64,000 nt of DNA from JAZGGS01 sp963749485 (GCA_963749485.1 CAVVMV010000029.1:1-64000); one strand, 5' to 3'. Positions 20,564 to 31,339 are shown, counted from the first letter of the stretch. Numbers and translations are program-made. Notes: generated by a model from the sequence alone, not told the origin.

Positions 20564-21865
20564 TTGAACCAAAGTACTACGTCCGGTGAAGATCAATCTC
20601 TTCGTGAAGAAAATCAAAAATTAAAAATAGCTGTGGAAGAGCTTGCAATTCTAAATGATATTGCGACGGCTATCACCTCAACACAATCTCTTGAAAAAAT
20701 AGTTGCTTTAATTGTTCAGCGCTGCATTAAACATCTTAAAGTTGAACAAGGAGTTGTAATGCTGCTCGATGAACAGGATACAGAAAAACCTTTTCAAACT
20801 ATGATACGGAAACAAGATTCATCACCCAATATTCTTCCTTACCGGTTTGATAGCCAGATTACAGGATGGATGTTAAAAAACAAATCACCGCTTTTAATAA
20901 ATGATTTAAAAAACGATGAACGATTTAAATTTACGGATGAGACAGATTTGCCGGTTAAAACTTTGCTGAGCGTTCCAATGTCTTTAAAAGGTAAAATGAT
21001 CGGATTACTAACATTATTTAATAAAAAATCTGAGTCTGGATTTTCATCAGATGATCAAAGATTATTATCAATTATAGCTGCACAATCTGCACATGTAATA
21101 GAACACGCAAGACTTTTGCAAAAGGAACAAGAGCTTTTTAAACTTGAAGAAGAATACAGAATGGCAAAAGAAATCCAGTTGAACATTTTGCCAAAACAAA
21201 TACCTGCTATTGAAGGTTATGATATTTTTGCCATAAATATTTCTGCAAAAGAGGTTGGCGGAGATTATTACGATTTTATAAAACTAACAGGTAACAGAAT
21301 TGCGTTTTGTTTGGGTGATATAACAGGAAAGGGATTACCTGCAGCAATGCTGATGGCAAATCTTCAGGCAACATTACGAGGGCAGGCACTTACACAAAAA
21401 AACGTTAGCGACAATATTAAAAATTCCAATGTGCTATTATTTAACAGTACCGCAGAAAACAGGTTCGCAACTTTATTTTACGGTGAGCTGGATTTTGTGA
21501 ACCATACAATTACATATTGCAATGCAGGGCACGATGCACCGGTAAGTTTGTTTGAAAATAATATTACACGGCTTACCGAAGGCGGACTTTTAATGGGTTG
21601 TTTCGATTTTGCAGAATTTGAACAGAAGGATAAACAAATTGAACCAGGAGAATTGCTTTTAATTTTTTCTGATGGCGTTACAGAAGCAATGAACAGTAAC
21701 AATGAAGAGTTTGGTGAAGAAAAACTTATTTCTATTGTAAAATCCAACCAGGATTTAAAAGTAAAAGAATTAATAGAAAAAATTGTAGCCGAAGTGAGAG
21801 TTCATTCAAGTAAAGTTGAACAATCCGATGACATTACTTTACTGGCAATAAAGAGGAATAGTTAA
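20564..21865 (+). CDS. GAF-SpoIIE (PP2C-type) serine phosphatase
   Basis: A 433-residue signalling protein. A short coiled-coil N-terminus leads into a GAF domain (about 40-185), then a coiled linker, then a SpoIIE-type PP2C phosphatase (about 215-430) with AKEVGGDYYDF, LGDITGKGLPAAMLMA, NAGHDAPV, FSDGVTEAMN and SDDITLLAI. The acidic residues that bind two metal ions (D in GGDYYD and GDITGKG, and SDDIT) are present. Such RsbU-like proteins dephosphorylate anti-sigma-factor antagonists, but no STAS or RsbW gene is adjacent. The start codon appears to be TTG at 20564, chosen because no ATG lies in frame nearby. Confidence 0.9.
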   Translation: MNQSTTSGEDQSLREENQKLKIAVEELAILNDIATAITSTQSLEKIVALIVQRCIKHLKVEQGVVMLLDEQDTEKPFQTMIRKQDSSPNILPYRFDSQITGWMLKNKSPLLINDLKNDERFKFTDETDLPVKTLLSVPMSLKGKMIGLLTLFNKKSESGFSSDDQRLLSIIAAQSAHVIEHARLLQKEQELFKLEEEYRMAKEIQLNILPKQIPAIEGYDIFAINISAKEVGGDYYDFIKLTGNRIAFCLGDITGKGLPAAMLMANLQATLRGQALTQKNVSDNIKNSNVLLFNSTAENRFATLFYGELDFVNHTITYCNAGHDAPVSLFENNITRLTEGGLLMGCFDFAEFEQKDKQIEPGELLLIFSDGVTEAMNSNNEEFGEEKLISIVKSNQDLKVKELIEKIVAEVRVHSSKVEQSDDITLLAIKRNS

Positions 21866-21916
21866 AACCTGTTCCATTCCCCAGGTGATTTATTAATTAA
21901 AAGTTGAGATGAGAAT

Positions 21917-22675
21917 ATGTTTATGCGATTTGTACACTTATCAATTGATGGGGAACACGAAAGTACTTTCAGGCATTTTTACAATTCAATTGTACTCCCG
22001 CAGCTTCAAAAAATGGATGGCTGTAAAATGGCTGGATTAATAAAGAGTAATGCAGACAAAGGGAAATTTGTTTCACTAACATTATGGGATGAAAAAGATC
22101 AGGCAGAGAAATATGAAAAGAGTGAAGTGAATAAAAACCTGTCCGAGCAAGTGAATCAGTTTCTTTCTGAATCCAGCGAATGGAAAATTCAGCTTTCAGA
22201 TGATTTCAGACTTGAATACAAACCTGAAACGGAAACCCCTTTTAAAAGAAATTATGCTGTAGCAGTAAGCACGAAGAATACCGAATCATCTATTACGCAG
22301 CAAAGTGGAATGTACATAAGAATAGTATCAGTAAAAATTGAACCGGGCAAAGTGGAGGAATTCAGAGAGCTTTATTCCAAAGAAATTATTCCGGCACTGG
22401 AATCTACAGAAGGCTGCAGCTTTGCATACTTGATAGAGAGTGTAAAGGAAGAGAATGAATATTTATCAATTTCCGTTTGGGAAGACAAATCATTCGCAGA
22501 TAAGTATGAAGCCAGCGGCAAGTTTGATGAGTTTACAGCAAAAGTAAAGCATACTTTTTCTAAATTTTATTTGTGGAAAATGGAACTTGAGCAGGAATCG
22601 AAAGGAAAAGTTGAAACCAGCGAAGATATGAAAATTGATAACTACACAATGGTAACTGGAAAAAGTTTTAATTAA
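21917..22675 (+). CDS. Tandem ABM-domain (dimeric alpha-beta barrel) protein
   Basis: A 252-residue protein containing two copies of an antibiotic-biosynthesis-monooxygenase-like ferredoxin fold: residues 1-95 (RFVHLSIDGEHESTF, MDGCKMAGLI, SLTLWDEKDQAEKYE) and 130-225 (IRIVSVKIEPGKVEEFRELY, TEGCSFAYLIES, SISVWEDKSFADKYE). The repeated E-GC---- and -S--W--K--A-KYE patterns show the duplication. Such domains act as small oxygenases or as ligand-binding dimers; no cofactor residue can be assigned. It lies between a phosphatase and a kinase, so a sensory role is possible. Confidence 0.8.
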   Translation: MFMRFVHLSIDGEHESTFRHFYNSIVLPQLQKMDGCKMAGLIKSNADKGKFVSLTLWDEKDQAEKYEKSEVNKNLSEQVNQFLSESSEWKIQLSDDFRLEYKPETETPFKRNYAVAVSTKNTESSITQQSGMYIRIVSVKIEPGKVEEFRELYSKEIIPALESTEGCSFAYLIESVKEENEYLSISVWEDKSFADKYEASGKFDEFTAKVKHTFSKFYLWKMELEQESKGKVETSEDMKIDNYTMVTGKSFN

Positions 22676-22694
22676 TAGATTGATAATATAAAGA

Positions 22695-25575
22695 ATGATC
22701 GGACAAAACAATTCTTCATTATAAAATATTAGAAAAGCTCGGCGAAGGCGGAATGGGTGTGGTATATCTTGCCGAAGACACAAAGTTAGAACGTAAAGTT
22801 GCTATAAAGTTTTTACCAAGACATATCGCATGTAATTCAGAAGAACGTGAAAGATTTAAGATAGAAGCAAAAGCAGCCGCAGCATTAAACCATCCAATAT
22901 TGCAACAATCCATGCGATAGAAGAATCAGAAGATCAATTATTTATTGTGATGGAATATATAGACGGAGTTGAGTTAAAAGATAAAATAAAGGATGGTGCA
23001 ATTCCAGTTGAAGAAGCAATTAAAATTGCCACTCAAATTGCAGAAGGATTAGAAGCAGCACATAAAAAAGGAATTATTCACAGAGATATTAAATCATCCA
23101 ACATAATGATAACGAATGATGGTAAAGTAAAAATTATGGATTTTGGATTGGCAAAAGATTAAAGGTGCAATCGAAGTTACAAAAGTTGGAACTCAACAAT
23201 TGGGAACGCTGCTTATATGTCACCGGAACAAACTAGAGGTGAAGAGGTTGATCACCGAACAGATATTTGGTCTTTTGGTGTAGTGCTTTATGAAATGTTT
23301 ACAGGTCAATTACCATTTAAAGGTGATTATGAGCAAGCGGTTATCTACTCAATCTTAAACGAAGACCCAAAATCAATTACGGAACTCACGGGGATGCTCC
23401 ATCACAACTAACTCAGATCGTTGAAAGGACATCGCAAAAAAATCCTACAAAGCGGTATAAACAACAGCATTCGTAATGTAGATGAAAATTTTATCGAATC
23501 AATCTCACAACTTTCTTCAAGAAAGGGCATAAATATAACTACTCGTATTCCACACATAAAATCATTTCTAAACCTTTCGAACGAGTCTGTTGCGCTTTTG
23601 CATAAAGAACAACTCTGGGACTCGGTTGTAATGATGCTAAATATTCTCTCAAGTGAACGACCATTAATACTTATACTGGATGATTTACAATGGGCAGATA
23701 AAACAACGCTCGGACTGTTTGCATTTATTGCCAGAAATATCTCCTACCTTCCTATAATGCAAATTGGAATTTACCGGAGAGGCAGTACAGTTTCGGATGA
23801 AATAATAGATGAGGAACATATTTTTGAATCACTCAGGCACCTTAAAATAGATGGTGTTGCTAGTCAGATTGATCTGGCCGGATTGACTGAGGAAGAGACT
23901 GAAAAATATGTTAACAAATTGTTCGATGGTGAAAAGGTTTCTCAAAATCTTAGCAAAAAGATATATAAACATACTGAAGGGCTTCCTCTTTTTATTTCAG
24001 AACTGGTAAACCTGCTTAAAGATAAAAATCTTGTTTACGTTGATGGAGATGTATGGAAACTAAAAGAAAATCAGCAACTACAATTCGTATCAAAAAAAAT
24101 TAAGGATATCATATTCCAGAGGGTCTCCGGTTTAGATAAAGAATTAAGCGAAATCCTTGAGATTGCATCCTGCGAGGGAGAATATTTTTTATCGGAGACT
24201 ATTTCAGCTTGCTTGAATATTGACCGAATTCCTTTGTTGAAGCAACTTCAAGTGCTGGAGACGCAATACAATTTGATAAGACATGAAAAGAATCTTTATC
24301 GTTTTAATCATTTGATGGTACGGGAAGTATTATATGATTCAATTTTACACGAGCTACGTGAAGAATATCATAGAATGATAGCATCATACCTTATAGAAGA
24401 AATATTCGACCAAAGATGAATATTCCGCACGCATTGCTCATCATTTAACTTCTTCAAACCAGGAAGAAAAGTCACTCGAATATTTTTTAATAGCAGCTAA
24501 TCTCTCCCGCAATCTTTACGCAACCGATGATGCTCTGGATTCATATCAAAAAGTAAGTACAATCATGAAAAAGTTACCCTCAGCAGATTCATCGTTAATA
24601 ATTGGAGTAGAGGAAGGACTTGGTGATGTTAAGCATTCCATGGGCAATGCGAAGGAAGCCCTAAAACATTATTCGACATTTTTAGAAATTGCACGCCAAT
24701 CATCGAACCGCATTAACGAGATTAAAGCACTACGAAAATCCGCAGAAGTAAACCGGGTGCTTGGAAACATTAAAACAGCATCTGACTTATGCAACGAAGC
24801 AATAGATATTTCAAAAGCTGTAAAGAGTAACGAAGAATTAATTCGTGCAATCAACACAATGGCATTTATTAACGCTTCTAAAGGATCTTATGACAAAACA
24901 ATACAAATTTCTGAAGAAGCTCTTATCATTGCCAGACAAATTGAAGATTCGATAAATGAATCAGTTAGTTTAAGCAATATGGGATTTGCTTATTGGCATA
25001 TAGGTAACTATTCCCAAGCAATGAAATATTTTAATGAAGCAATTAACATACAGAGGGCTATCGGAGATAACCTAGGGTTGGCTACCACATTAAATTTTAT
25101 TGCAATGGCATATTGGAAAGTTGGAAATTATAGTAAAGCGTTAGACGATGCAACAGAATCAGTAAAGATTAAGGAACAGGTAGCAGATTATCGAAAGATT
25201 CCTGGTGTTTTAAACGTAATCGGTGACGTTTATCGATCACTGAATGATATAGATAAAGCCATTGAGTTCCACACAAAATCCCTTGCTATGGCGAGTGAAC
25301 ATCAAAATAAAGGGGCTATGTGTGATAATATACGAGACCTTGGAGAAGACTATTTGCTGCTTGGAGATTATAAATCAGCGCGAGAAAAATATGATGAAGT
25401 TCTTGAACTGGCAAAAATTTCAGGAATATTATGGTATGAAACAAGAACTTACATTTCACTTAGTGAATTGTGTTTGCTATCCGGTGATAAGGATCAAGCA
25501 AAACACTTTGCTGAAAAGGGATTTAATTTGGAAAATTGTGAAGGATTTAATTATAGAAGATTATGGCAGGCATGA
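22695..25575 (+). pseudogene. Ser/Thr kinase - AAA/STAND ATPase - TPR protein, frameshifted and internally deleted
   Basis: The N-terminus is a PknB-like kinase: LGEGGMGVVYLAED, KVAIKFLP, HRDIKSSNIM, MDFGLAK, MSPEQTRGE, DIWSFGVVLYEM. The C-terminal half has an ATPase Walker B (LILILDDLQWAD), a winged-helix-like region, and about seven TPR motifs (24565-25575). Kinase sequence runs to about 23460 (ERTSQKNPTKRYKQ) and then jumps directly into NVDENFIESISQLSS; the expected P-loop segment with FVGRE and GEAGIGK motifs is absent, which suggests loss of roughly 400 bp. In addition at least four frameshifts occur between 22710 and 24420. As written it cannot be functional. Confidence 0.8.
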
Positions 25576-25666
25576 AAAATGATTAGGGGTATCATGCCAC
25601 TGTTTTCGGCATCTCTCCTAATTATTTATTCTGAATCAAGTTCAGAATTACAGAAGGAAATTCTAA

Positions 25667-27866
25667 ATGATCAGTAAAACAATATCTCACTATAAAATAA
25701 TAGAAAAACTCGGCGAAGGCGGGATGGGTGTAGTTTACCTTGCCGAAGACACAAAGCTAGAACGTAAAGTTGCTATAAAGTTTTTGCCAAGACATATCGC
25801 AAGTAATCTAGAAGAACGCGAAAGATTTGAAATTGAAGCAAAAGCAGCTGCAGCATTAAACCATCCAAACATTGCTACATATCCATGCCATTGAAGAATC
25901 CGATGATGAGATATTTATTGTTATGGAGTTTATTGATGGAATTGAACTTAAAGGAAAAAATTAAATCCTGGTGAAATTCAAGGTTGAAGAAGCCGTTAAC
26001 ATTGCACGCAGATTGCAGAAGGACTGGGAGCGGCACATAAAAAAGGAATCGTTCACAGAGATATCAAATCCTCCAACATAATGATAACAAATGATGGTAA
26101 AGCAAAGATTATGGATTTCGGGTTAGCAAAAATAAAAGGAGGGTCGCAGGTTACAAAAATTGGATCAACAATTGGGACTGCTGCTTATATGTCACCCGAA
26201 CAATCAAGAGGAGAAGATGTTGATCACCGCACCGATATTTGGTCTTTTGGAGTAGTGCTTTATGAAATGCTGTCTGGTGAATTACCATTCAAAGGTGATT
26301 ATGAGCAGGCAATAATATATTCTATTCTGAATGAAGAACCTCAATTTGTAAAAAAATCCGAAAATAAAATATCAATTCAAAAAGTTATAAAAAAAGCTTT
26401 GAGAAAGGATCGCGATAAAAGGTATGGACAGATGAGTGAGTTGATAGCAGATCTTAAATCGAAAGAGGTATCGATTGCAGAATCAAATGATAAAGGCATA
26501 GAAATAGAAATTAAGAAATTGGCAGTCCTTCCATTTTCAAATTTGATAAATGATCCACAGACAAATTTTTTGGGTTTTGCTCTTGCTGATCAGATAATAG
26601 GATCAATGGCTTATTCAAAAAACGTGCTTATTAGACCATCTAGTTCCGTTCGTAAATTTCAAAATGAAATTGTTGATTTAAAAAAAGTAGGTGAAGAACT
26701 TAAAGTTGATTTTGTTTTAGCAGGAAATTATTTAAAAGAAGCAGACACTATCAGGTTAAATATTGAATTGGTTGATCTTGAATCAGACAAAATGATATGG
26801 AGAGAATCGATACAAATAAAATATAAAAATGTGTTTGAACTTCAGGATATTGTTTCTCAAAAAGTAGTTGAAGGACTAAAGGTTCAGTTTTCCGAAGAAG
26901 AACGTGAAAGAATGAAACCGGAAACACCGCAAAATCCCGAAGCGTACGAATTTTATCTGCGCGCTGTTTCATATCCTCAAACAATCGAAGCAAGCAAGCT
27001 GGCAATTGAGATGCTTAATAATGCTATCAACCTGGACCCAAATCTGGCTCCCGCATATCTGGAACTAGGAAGCCGATATAATCAATTATCCCAGGTAGGA
27101 ACGAGCACGATAGTAGCACAAAATAAAGCAGAGAAAGCATTACTAAAGGCATTATCTTTAAATAAGGATTTTCTCCCTGCCCTTGCATATTTAGGTCTTC
27201 TGTATACCGATGCCGGTAAACATGAAGAAGCTCATGAAATGTTAATCAGAGCACTAAAGATAAATCCGAATGATGCCTGGCTGCATTTTTCGCTGAGTTA
27301 TCATTACAGGTATATTGGATTTCTTGAAGAGTCGAAGAATTGAAGCAGAAACGGCGCTTACTATTGATCCTAATAATCCAAGATTTAGGTCTTCAATTAT
27401 TACCAGTATGTTTTTGGGCAAATACGATGAAATTCTGGAAACATTTAATTTAGATGTTGAGAGCCCATTTACATTAAATCATTTGGGTGAAGTAGCTTTC
27501 CGTGCTGGTAACTATGAACTTTCCAATAAATATTTTGAAAAGGTCATAAGTATAAAAGATGAAATCAGTGAGTATTATTTCGCTGCCTCTTTTATTGAAT
27601 ATATGAAAGGAAATTTGGAAAATGCAACAGAGTATACTTTAAAAAGAGAATTAGAAAATCCTGCCGATAGCGAAAATTTTTATGAGATCGCACGGGTTTA
27701 TGGACTATTGAATAATAAAGAGGCTTGTTGTAGAGCATTAAGAAAATCAATTGACATGGGTTATGTAAGTTATCCATCCATGCAAGGAGATTCATTTCTT
27801 GATATCAGTGAAAGCGGATCCTGGGATAAAAGACTTACTCGCAAAAGCAAAGATGAAACACGATGA
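25667..27866 (+). CDS. Ser/Thr kinase with TolB/FlgO-like and TPR domains (several frameshifts)
   Basis: The N-terminal PknB-type kinase domain (LGEGGMGVVYLAED, HRDIKSSNIM, MDFGLAKIKGG, AAYMSPEQSRGEDVDHRTDI, KALRKDRDKRYGQM) is followed by a domain opening LAVLPFSNLINDPQTNFLGF and containing VDFVLAGNYLKEADTIRLNI, typical of CadC/TolB-like modules that follow kinases or adenylate cyclases. A tail of TPRs spans about 26930-27800. Breaks lie near 25885, 25960, 26010 and 27330. The kinase N-terminus is about 90% identical in DNA to that at 22735-22900, so the two are recent paralogues. Probably a cytoplasmic signalling kinase; no transmembrane segment is visible. Confidence 0.82.
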
Positions 27867-27934
27867 ACTAAGGGAAAAATTATTAACAACTTATTAAATA
27901 AGTACGAACAAAATTTTGTAGATTAAGAAAAATT
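27867..27934. other. Short spacer between kinase and kinase remnant
   Basis: AT-rich, nothing recognised. Confidence 0.3.
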
Positions 27935-28085
27935 ATGACCGGTAAAACAACTTCTAATAAAAAGATAAGTGAAAAACTTGGCGAGTGTGGAGTAGGATTG
28001 GGACGCTACAGAAAGCAATTTTGAAAAACTCATCAGGTTAAACCAGAATTCTAAATTGTCTTCCTTCTTATACGCACACGAATAA
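27935..28085 (+). pseudogene. Remnant of a third Ser/Thr kinase gene
   Basis: ATG at 27935 opens with MTGKTTSNKKISEKLGECGV, a degraded version of the MISKTISHYKIIEKLGEGGM start of the two neighbouring kinases. The frame then stops, and a downstream frame (ESNFEKLIRLNQNSKLS) ends at 28083-28085. No kinase core remains. Its position as a third consecutive copy suggests an expanded and partly deleted array. Confidence 0.6.
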
Positions 28086-28232
28086 ATAATAATACACCAT
28101 CCTCTTTTCCCTTTCCTCTATCCTGAACGAATTGTTTGAATTTAAGACGATTTCAAAATAAATCAATCGTTTTTTCTTTTTAAATAACAGGCAAAGGATT
28201 TGATAGGAATATGAAATGAAAGGGATACTAAA
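28086..28232. other. Intergenic spacer, no gene seen
   Basis: Between the kinase remnant and the beta-barrel gene. No open frame or hairpin stands out; a weak GAAAGGGATAC precedes the next ATG. Confidence 0.4.
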
Positions 28233-28905
28233 ATGAAAAGATTTTTACAAATTACAACAATTACCATATCAATTTTTATCAGTTCATTTGCACAGCCATC
28301 TGCTTCACTCTATTTTACTACTGCATTTCCTATGGATGAATTTCAAGATTTCGCGCCTACAACCGGATTTGGTAGCACAATCGAGTTTTTTTTTTTCACC
28401 CCTTCCCAAAAAACTCCTTACGGCGTTGGTTTAAACTTTAGCTATGTTTCTTACGGTCTCCACTTTGTTAATGATCCTTACAATAATGAACTACATTTAA
28501 GTTCTAACGAGGCAAATAATTTTGCAAGCACTCATATCCTTTTCCAGGTTGGAAGTTATTCCGGTTCTGTAAGACCATACTTTGAAACTTTATTTGGCGG
28601 AAGTTACATCTTTTCAAATACAGAAATCGGGTACGACTATTACGGCCCGGTATCTCTCTGGATTGATGACTGGGCGTGGAGTTATGGTGCGGGAGTGGGT
28701 TGTAAAATTTCTATCTTTAGGTGATGCTTACTTTAATCGTGGATCTGTTTACATCGATTTAAAGGTTCGTTATTGTTTGGAACTACAACATCTTACCTCG
28801 ACCGGGAATCTATTTCCGTTTACTACGATACAATAGAGTATTCGCTTATTGAATCGAAAGACTGATATGTTAACTGCAAGTATTGGGTTGTACTTCTTCT
28901 TTTAA
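28233..28905 (+). CDS. Outer-membrane beta-barrel-like protein (about three frameshifts)
   Basis: Signal peptide (ITTITISIFISSFAQ), then alternating aromatic strands such as GVGLNFSYVSYGLHFV, RPYFETLFGGSYIFS, and a C-terminus reading LTASIGLYFFF, with a terminal aromatic residue as in barrel proteins recognised by BamA. Breaks lie near 28705, 28780 and 28860. Rejoined length is about 224 residues, the size of an eight-strand barrel. The substrate is unknown. A poly-T run encodes an FFFF stretch at 28386-28395. Confidence 0.7.
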
Positions 28906-29018
28906 TATTAGTTGCCTTTCAAAGCAAAAAAACACCCCTCATCATAATTAGCTGATTATGTATTTATTTATCATTCTTTTTGTAACAAATAGTTAAACCA
29001 TATCGTCTATAGAAACAG

Positions 29019-29543
29019 ATGTTAGAATCATCAAAATTTAATTTTCTTGTTGATCAGCATAAAAACAGGATCTACAATTACGCACTTTACATGCTTCGCA
29101 ACAGGATGGATGCCGAGGATATCACCCAGGAAGTGATGATACGTACATGGCAGAATATTAATAAATTTAATTTTAATGCAGCAAGAGCGTGGATAATGAG
29201 AACCACACATAATTTATGTATTGATTACCTTAGGAAAAACCAGTTGAGCTTCCAGAGAGAAATGCCAATTGATAATGAAAAAGAAAATTATCTTGAAGAT
29301 AAAAGTAATGAAGGAAACCCGGCAAACGTTGCCAGCAAGAAAATGATCGGCTCAAAGATAAAATCAGCTATAGAAAATCTTCCGGAGAAACTTAAAAGCC
29401 CGTTTGTTCTATACGAGCTGGAAGGATTTAAATACAGAGAGATAAGTAAAATTTTAGATGTTCCTTTGAACACAGTAAAAGTAAACCTGCTCCGTGCAAG
29501 AAAATATTTACAGAAAGAATTAAAAGTATATAAGAATGATTAA
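29019..29543 (+). CDS. ECF-type RNA polymerase sigma factor
   Basis: A 174-residue sigma-70 family ECF protein. Region 2 is seen as YALYMLRNRMDAEDITQEVM and TWQNINKF; region 4 as LPEKLKSPFVLYELEGFKYR and SKILDVPLNTVKVNLLRARK, a helix-turn-helix for -35 recognition. It heads a coupled operon with a membrane-anchored anti-sigma-like protein (8-bp overlap) and two DUF4252 proteins. Autoregulation is likely for this class, though I cannot see a defined promoter. Confidence 0.93.
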   Translation: MLESSKFNFLVDQHKNRIYNYALYMLRNRMDAEDITQEVMIRTWQNINKFNFNAARAWIMRTTHNLCIDYLRKNQLSFQREMPIDNEKENYLEDKSNEGNPANVASKKMIGSKIKSAIENLPEKLKSPFVLYELEGFKYREISKILDVPLNTVKVNLLRARKYLQKELKVYKND

Positions 29544-30085
29544 CCCGGATAACATAAGTCCAGAAATTAATTGATAAGATTATAAATGTTGCTTACGGCG
29601 ATGCAAGTATAACTGAAAGAATTATTGTATTCTGGAAGGCATCCCGTAATGGTGAAGTAAAGAGAGTTTTGGAAGAGTACAAAACCACAGCAAACTCAGT
29701 TCATAATATTAATAAAGAAGAACTTCCTGAATTTGTTATTGAATCCGTTCGCAGAAGGATAGAGTTTGAGAATGAATCAGAAAACTTAATATCAAAAGCA
29801 TATTTTGCACTCTTTTCTAAACCAATTTTTTCTGCAGCAGTGGTTAGCATATTTGTGTTGGCGATAATATCGTTCTTTCTCTTCAAACAGCCAGCCACAA
29901 CACATAAATACAGCAAGGCGGAAATTGAACTTGCGCAGCAGCAGCTTGAAGATTCTTTTACAATTGTAAGTAGGGTTTTTAATAAAGCAGAACAAAAACT
30001 TGATAAAGAAATTATAAACGATCGTGTAAGTAAACAATTAAACAAAGGTCTAAACCTTGTAAACGAATACCTTATAGGAGGATAA
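29536..30085 (+). CDS. Probable membrane-anchored anti-sigma factor (one frameshift)
   Basis: The gene starts at ATG 29536 inside the end of the sigma gene. After a break near 29575 it continues as IDKIINVAYGDASITERIIV and WKASRNGEVKRVLEEYKTTA, giving an N-terminal cytosolic domain. A single transmembrane segment follows (FSAAVVSIFVLAIISFFLF, about residues 113-132), then a periplasmic helical tail ending LVNEYLIGG. This layout, with overlap to an ECF sigma gene, points to an anti-sigma factor. No HCC zinc motif is visible, so it is not a ZAS-type protein. Confidence 0.72.
30076..30081 (+). promoter_or_regulatory. Strong ribosome binding site for the first DUF4252 gene
   Basis: AGGAGG five bases before the ATG at 30087, overlapping the last codons of the anti-sigma gene. 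Confidence 0.7.
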
Positions 30086-30086
30086 A

Positions 30087-30653
30087 ATGAAAACGATTAA
30101 ACTAATACCAATGCTTGTGCTTTTTTCAATCGCGTTATTTGCACAAAGCAACGAGCTGAAGAATGAACCCGGTTATGTTGATTTTGGTGATCTATCATCA
30201 TTCGAAAATTCAACCGGTGTTACTGAAGTTATTCTTGAAGAAGATCTTCTTTCCACTCTCGCACAAATTTCAAATGTAGAAGATCCGAACATTATGGCTA
30301 TTCTTGAAGGACTTAAACTTGTTAAAGCAAATGTTTTTGAAGTAAGTGAGGAGAACCAGGATGAGTTGAAAAGTAGGATTGACAAAATAGACTCCAAGCT
30401 TACAGGCAGCAACTGGAAAAGAATTGTGAGAACCAGGAGCGCTGAAGAAACTGCGAACGTTTATATTAAACAGAACAGCAGCAAGCAAATTATCGGTCTG
30501 GCAGTTACAACACTTGAATCAGATGGCGAAGCAGCTTTTGTTAACATTGTGGGCATAATTGACCTCGCTACCATTGGTAAGCTCGGCAACAAGTTCAACA
30601 TTCCTCATCTTGAGGGAGTTGGAAAACATAATGGTGACTCCGATGAAGACTAA
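30087..30653 (+). CDS. DUF4252 exported protein (first copy)
   Basis: A 188-residue protein with a signal peptide (MLVLFSIALFAQ) and a DUF4252 domain: GYVDFGDLSSFENSTGVTEV, WKRIVRTRSAEETANVYIK, and VTTLESDGEAAFVNIVGIID. DUF4252 proteins are common in Bacteroidota, often beside ECF sigma genes, and have no defined biochemical role. It ends with an acidic GDSDED tail. The next DUF4252 gene starts within its last codons. Confidence 0.88.
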   Translation: MKTIKLIPMLVLFSIALFAQSNELKNEPGYVDFGDLSSFENSTGVTEVILEEDLLSTLAQISNVEDPNIMAILEGLKLVKANVFEVSEENQDELKSRIDKIDSKLTGSNWKRIVRTRSAEETANVYIKQNSSKQIIGLAVTTLESDGEAAFVNIVGIIDLATIGKLGNKFNIPHLEGVGKHNGDSDED

Positions 30654-31183
30654 ATCAATAATCGTATTGGTTGCTATTTCATTTTTTCTTGTTACACTAA
30701 CAGGGTGCATAGGTGTTAACCGGCAGTTTTCTGAAGTGAAGAATAAAATTATGGGCGAGCTTGGTGATGATTATAAAACCGAGTTTCAGTTTTCCGTTGG
30801 TTCTTCATTAATTCATGTATCAAGCTGGTTTGTAGATCTTGCTGCAGACGAGGAATATGTCGATGATATGATACGTGAGATTTCCAGTGTACAGGTTGGT
30901 GTTTATAACAGGATTGAAGGTGCCACTCACAATAACTGGCTTTAGTACACTCAATTCAATTGATGAAGAGATGCACAGTAATGGTTGGAAGTATATTGTC
31001 CGTACAATTGATAACAATGAATTAACAACCATTTACATTAGCGCCGATCCTGAAGAGCTTCTTCAAAAGATGTATGTAATTAATTTAAACGATGATGAGC
31101 TTGTAATAGTAGAAGTTAACGGCGATCTGAAAAAAGTAATTGCTTATGCAATTGAAGAAAGAAGCTTTAACTTAAAAATGTAA
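30643..31183 (+). CDS. DUF4252 lipoprotein (second copy, one frameshift)
   Basis: Starts at ATG 30643, overlapping the previous stop by 11 bp. A hydrophobic leader leads to the lipobox VTLTGC. The domain continues across a frame break near 30920-30940: SVQVGVYNRIEG then STLNSIDEEMHSNGWKYI and VRTIDNNELTTIYISADPEE. It is a paralogue of the preceding protein (the WK-IVRT segments align). As a lipoprotein it probably sits in the outer or inner membrane and may report envelope state to the sigma/anti-sigma pair. Confidence 0.82.
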
Positions 31184-31339
31184 TGTAAGGCTTTTCAAGT
31201 TCCTTGCAAATTCTATGTGCCCTTTGCTTAGCATATTCCAAGCAGGGGGTGAAAATTTTTGCAATAATTATTAGATCCAATTATACTTGATATTTTTTTA
31301 CCTTCCCGCAGCAAATTTGGAACAATTACCCAATTACTA

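Noticed and set aside
27935..28085. A functional short kinase-like peptide
   Set aside because: It holds only a degraded kinase start and no catalytic motif.
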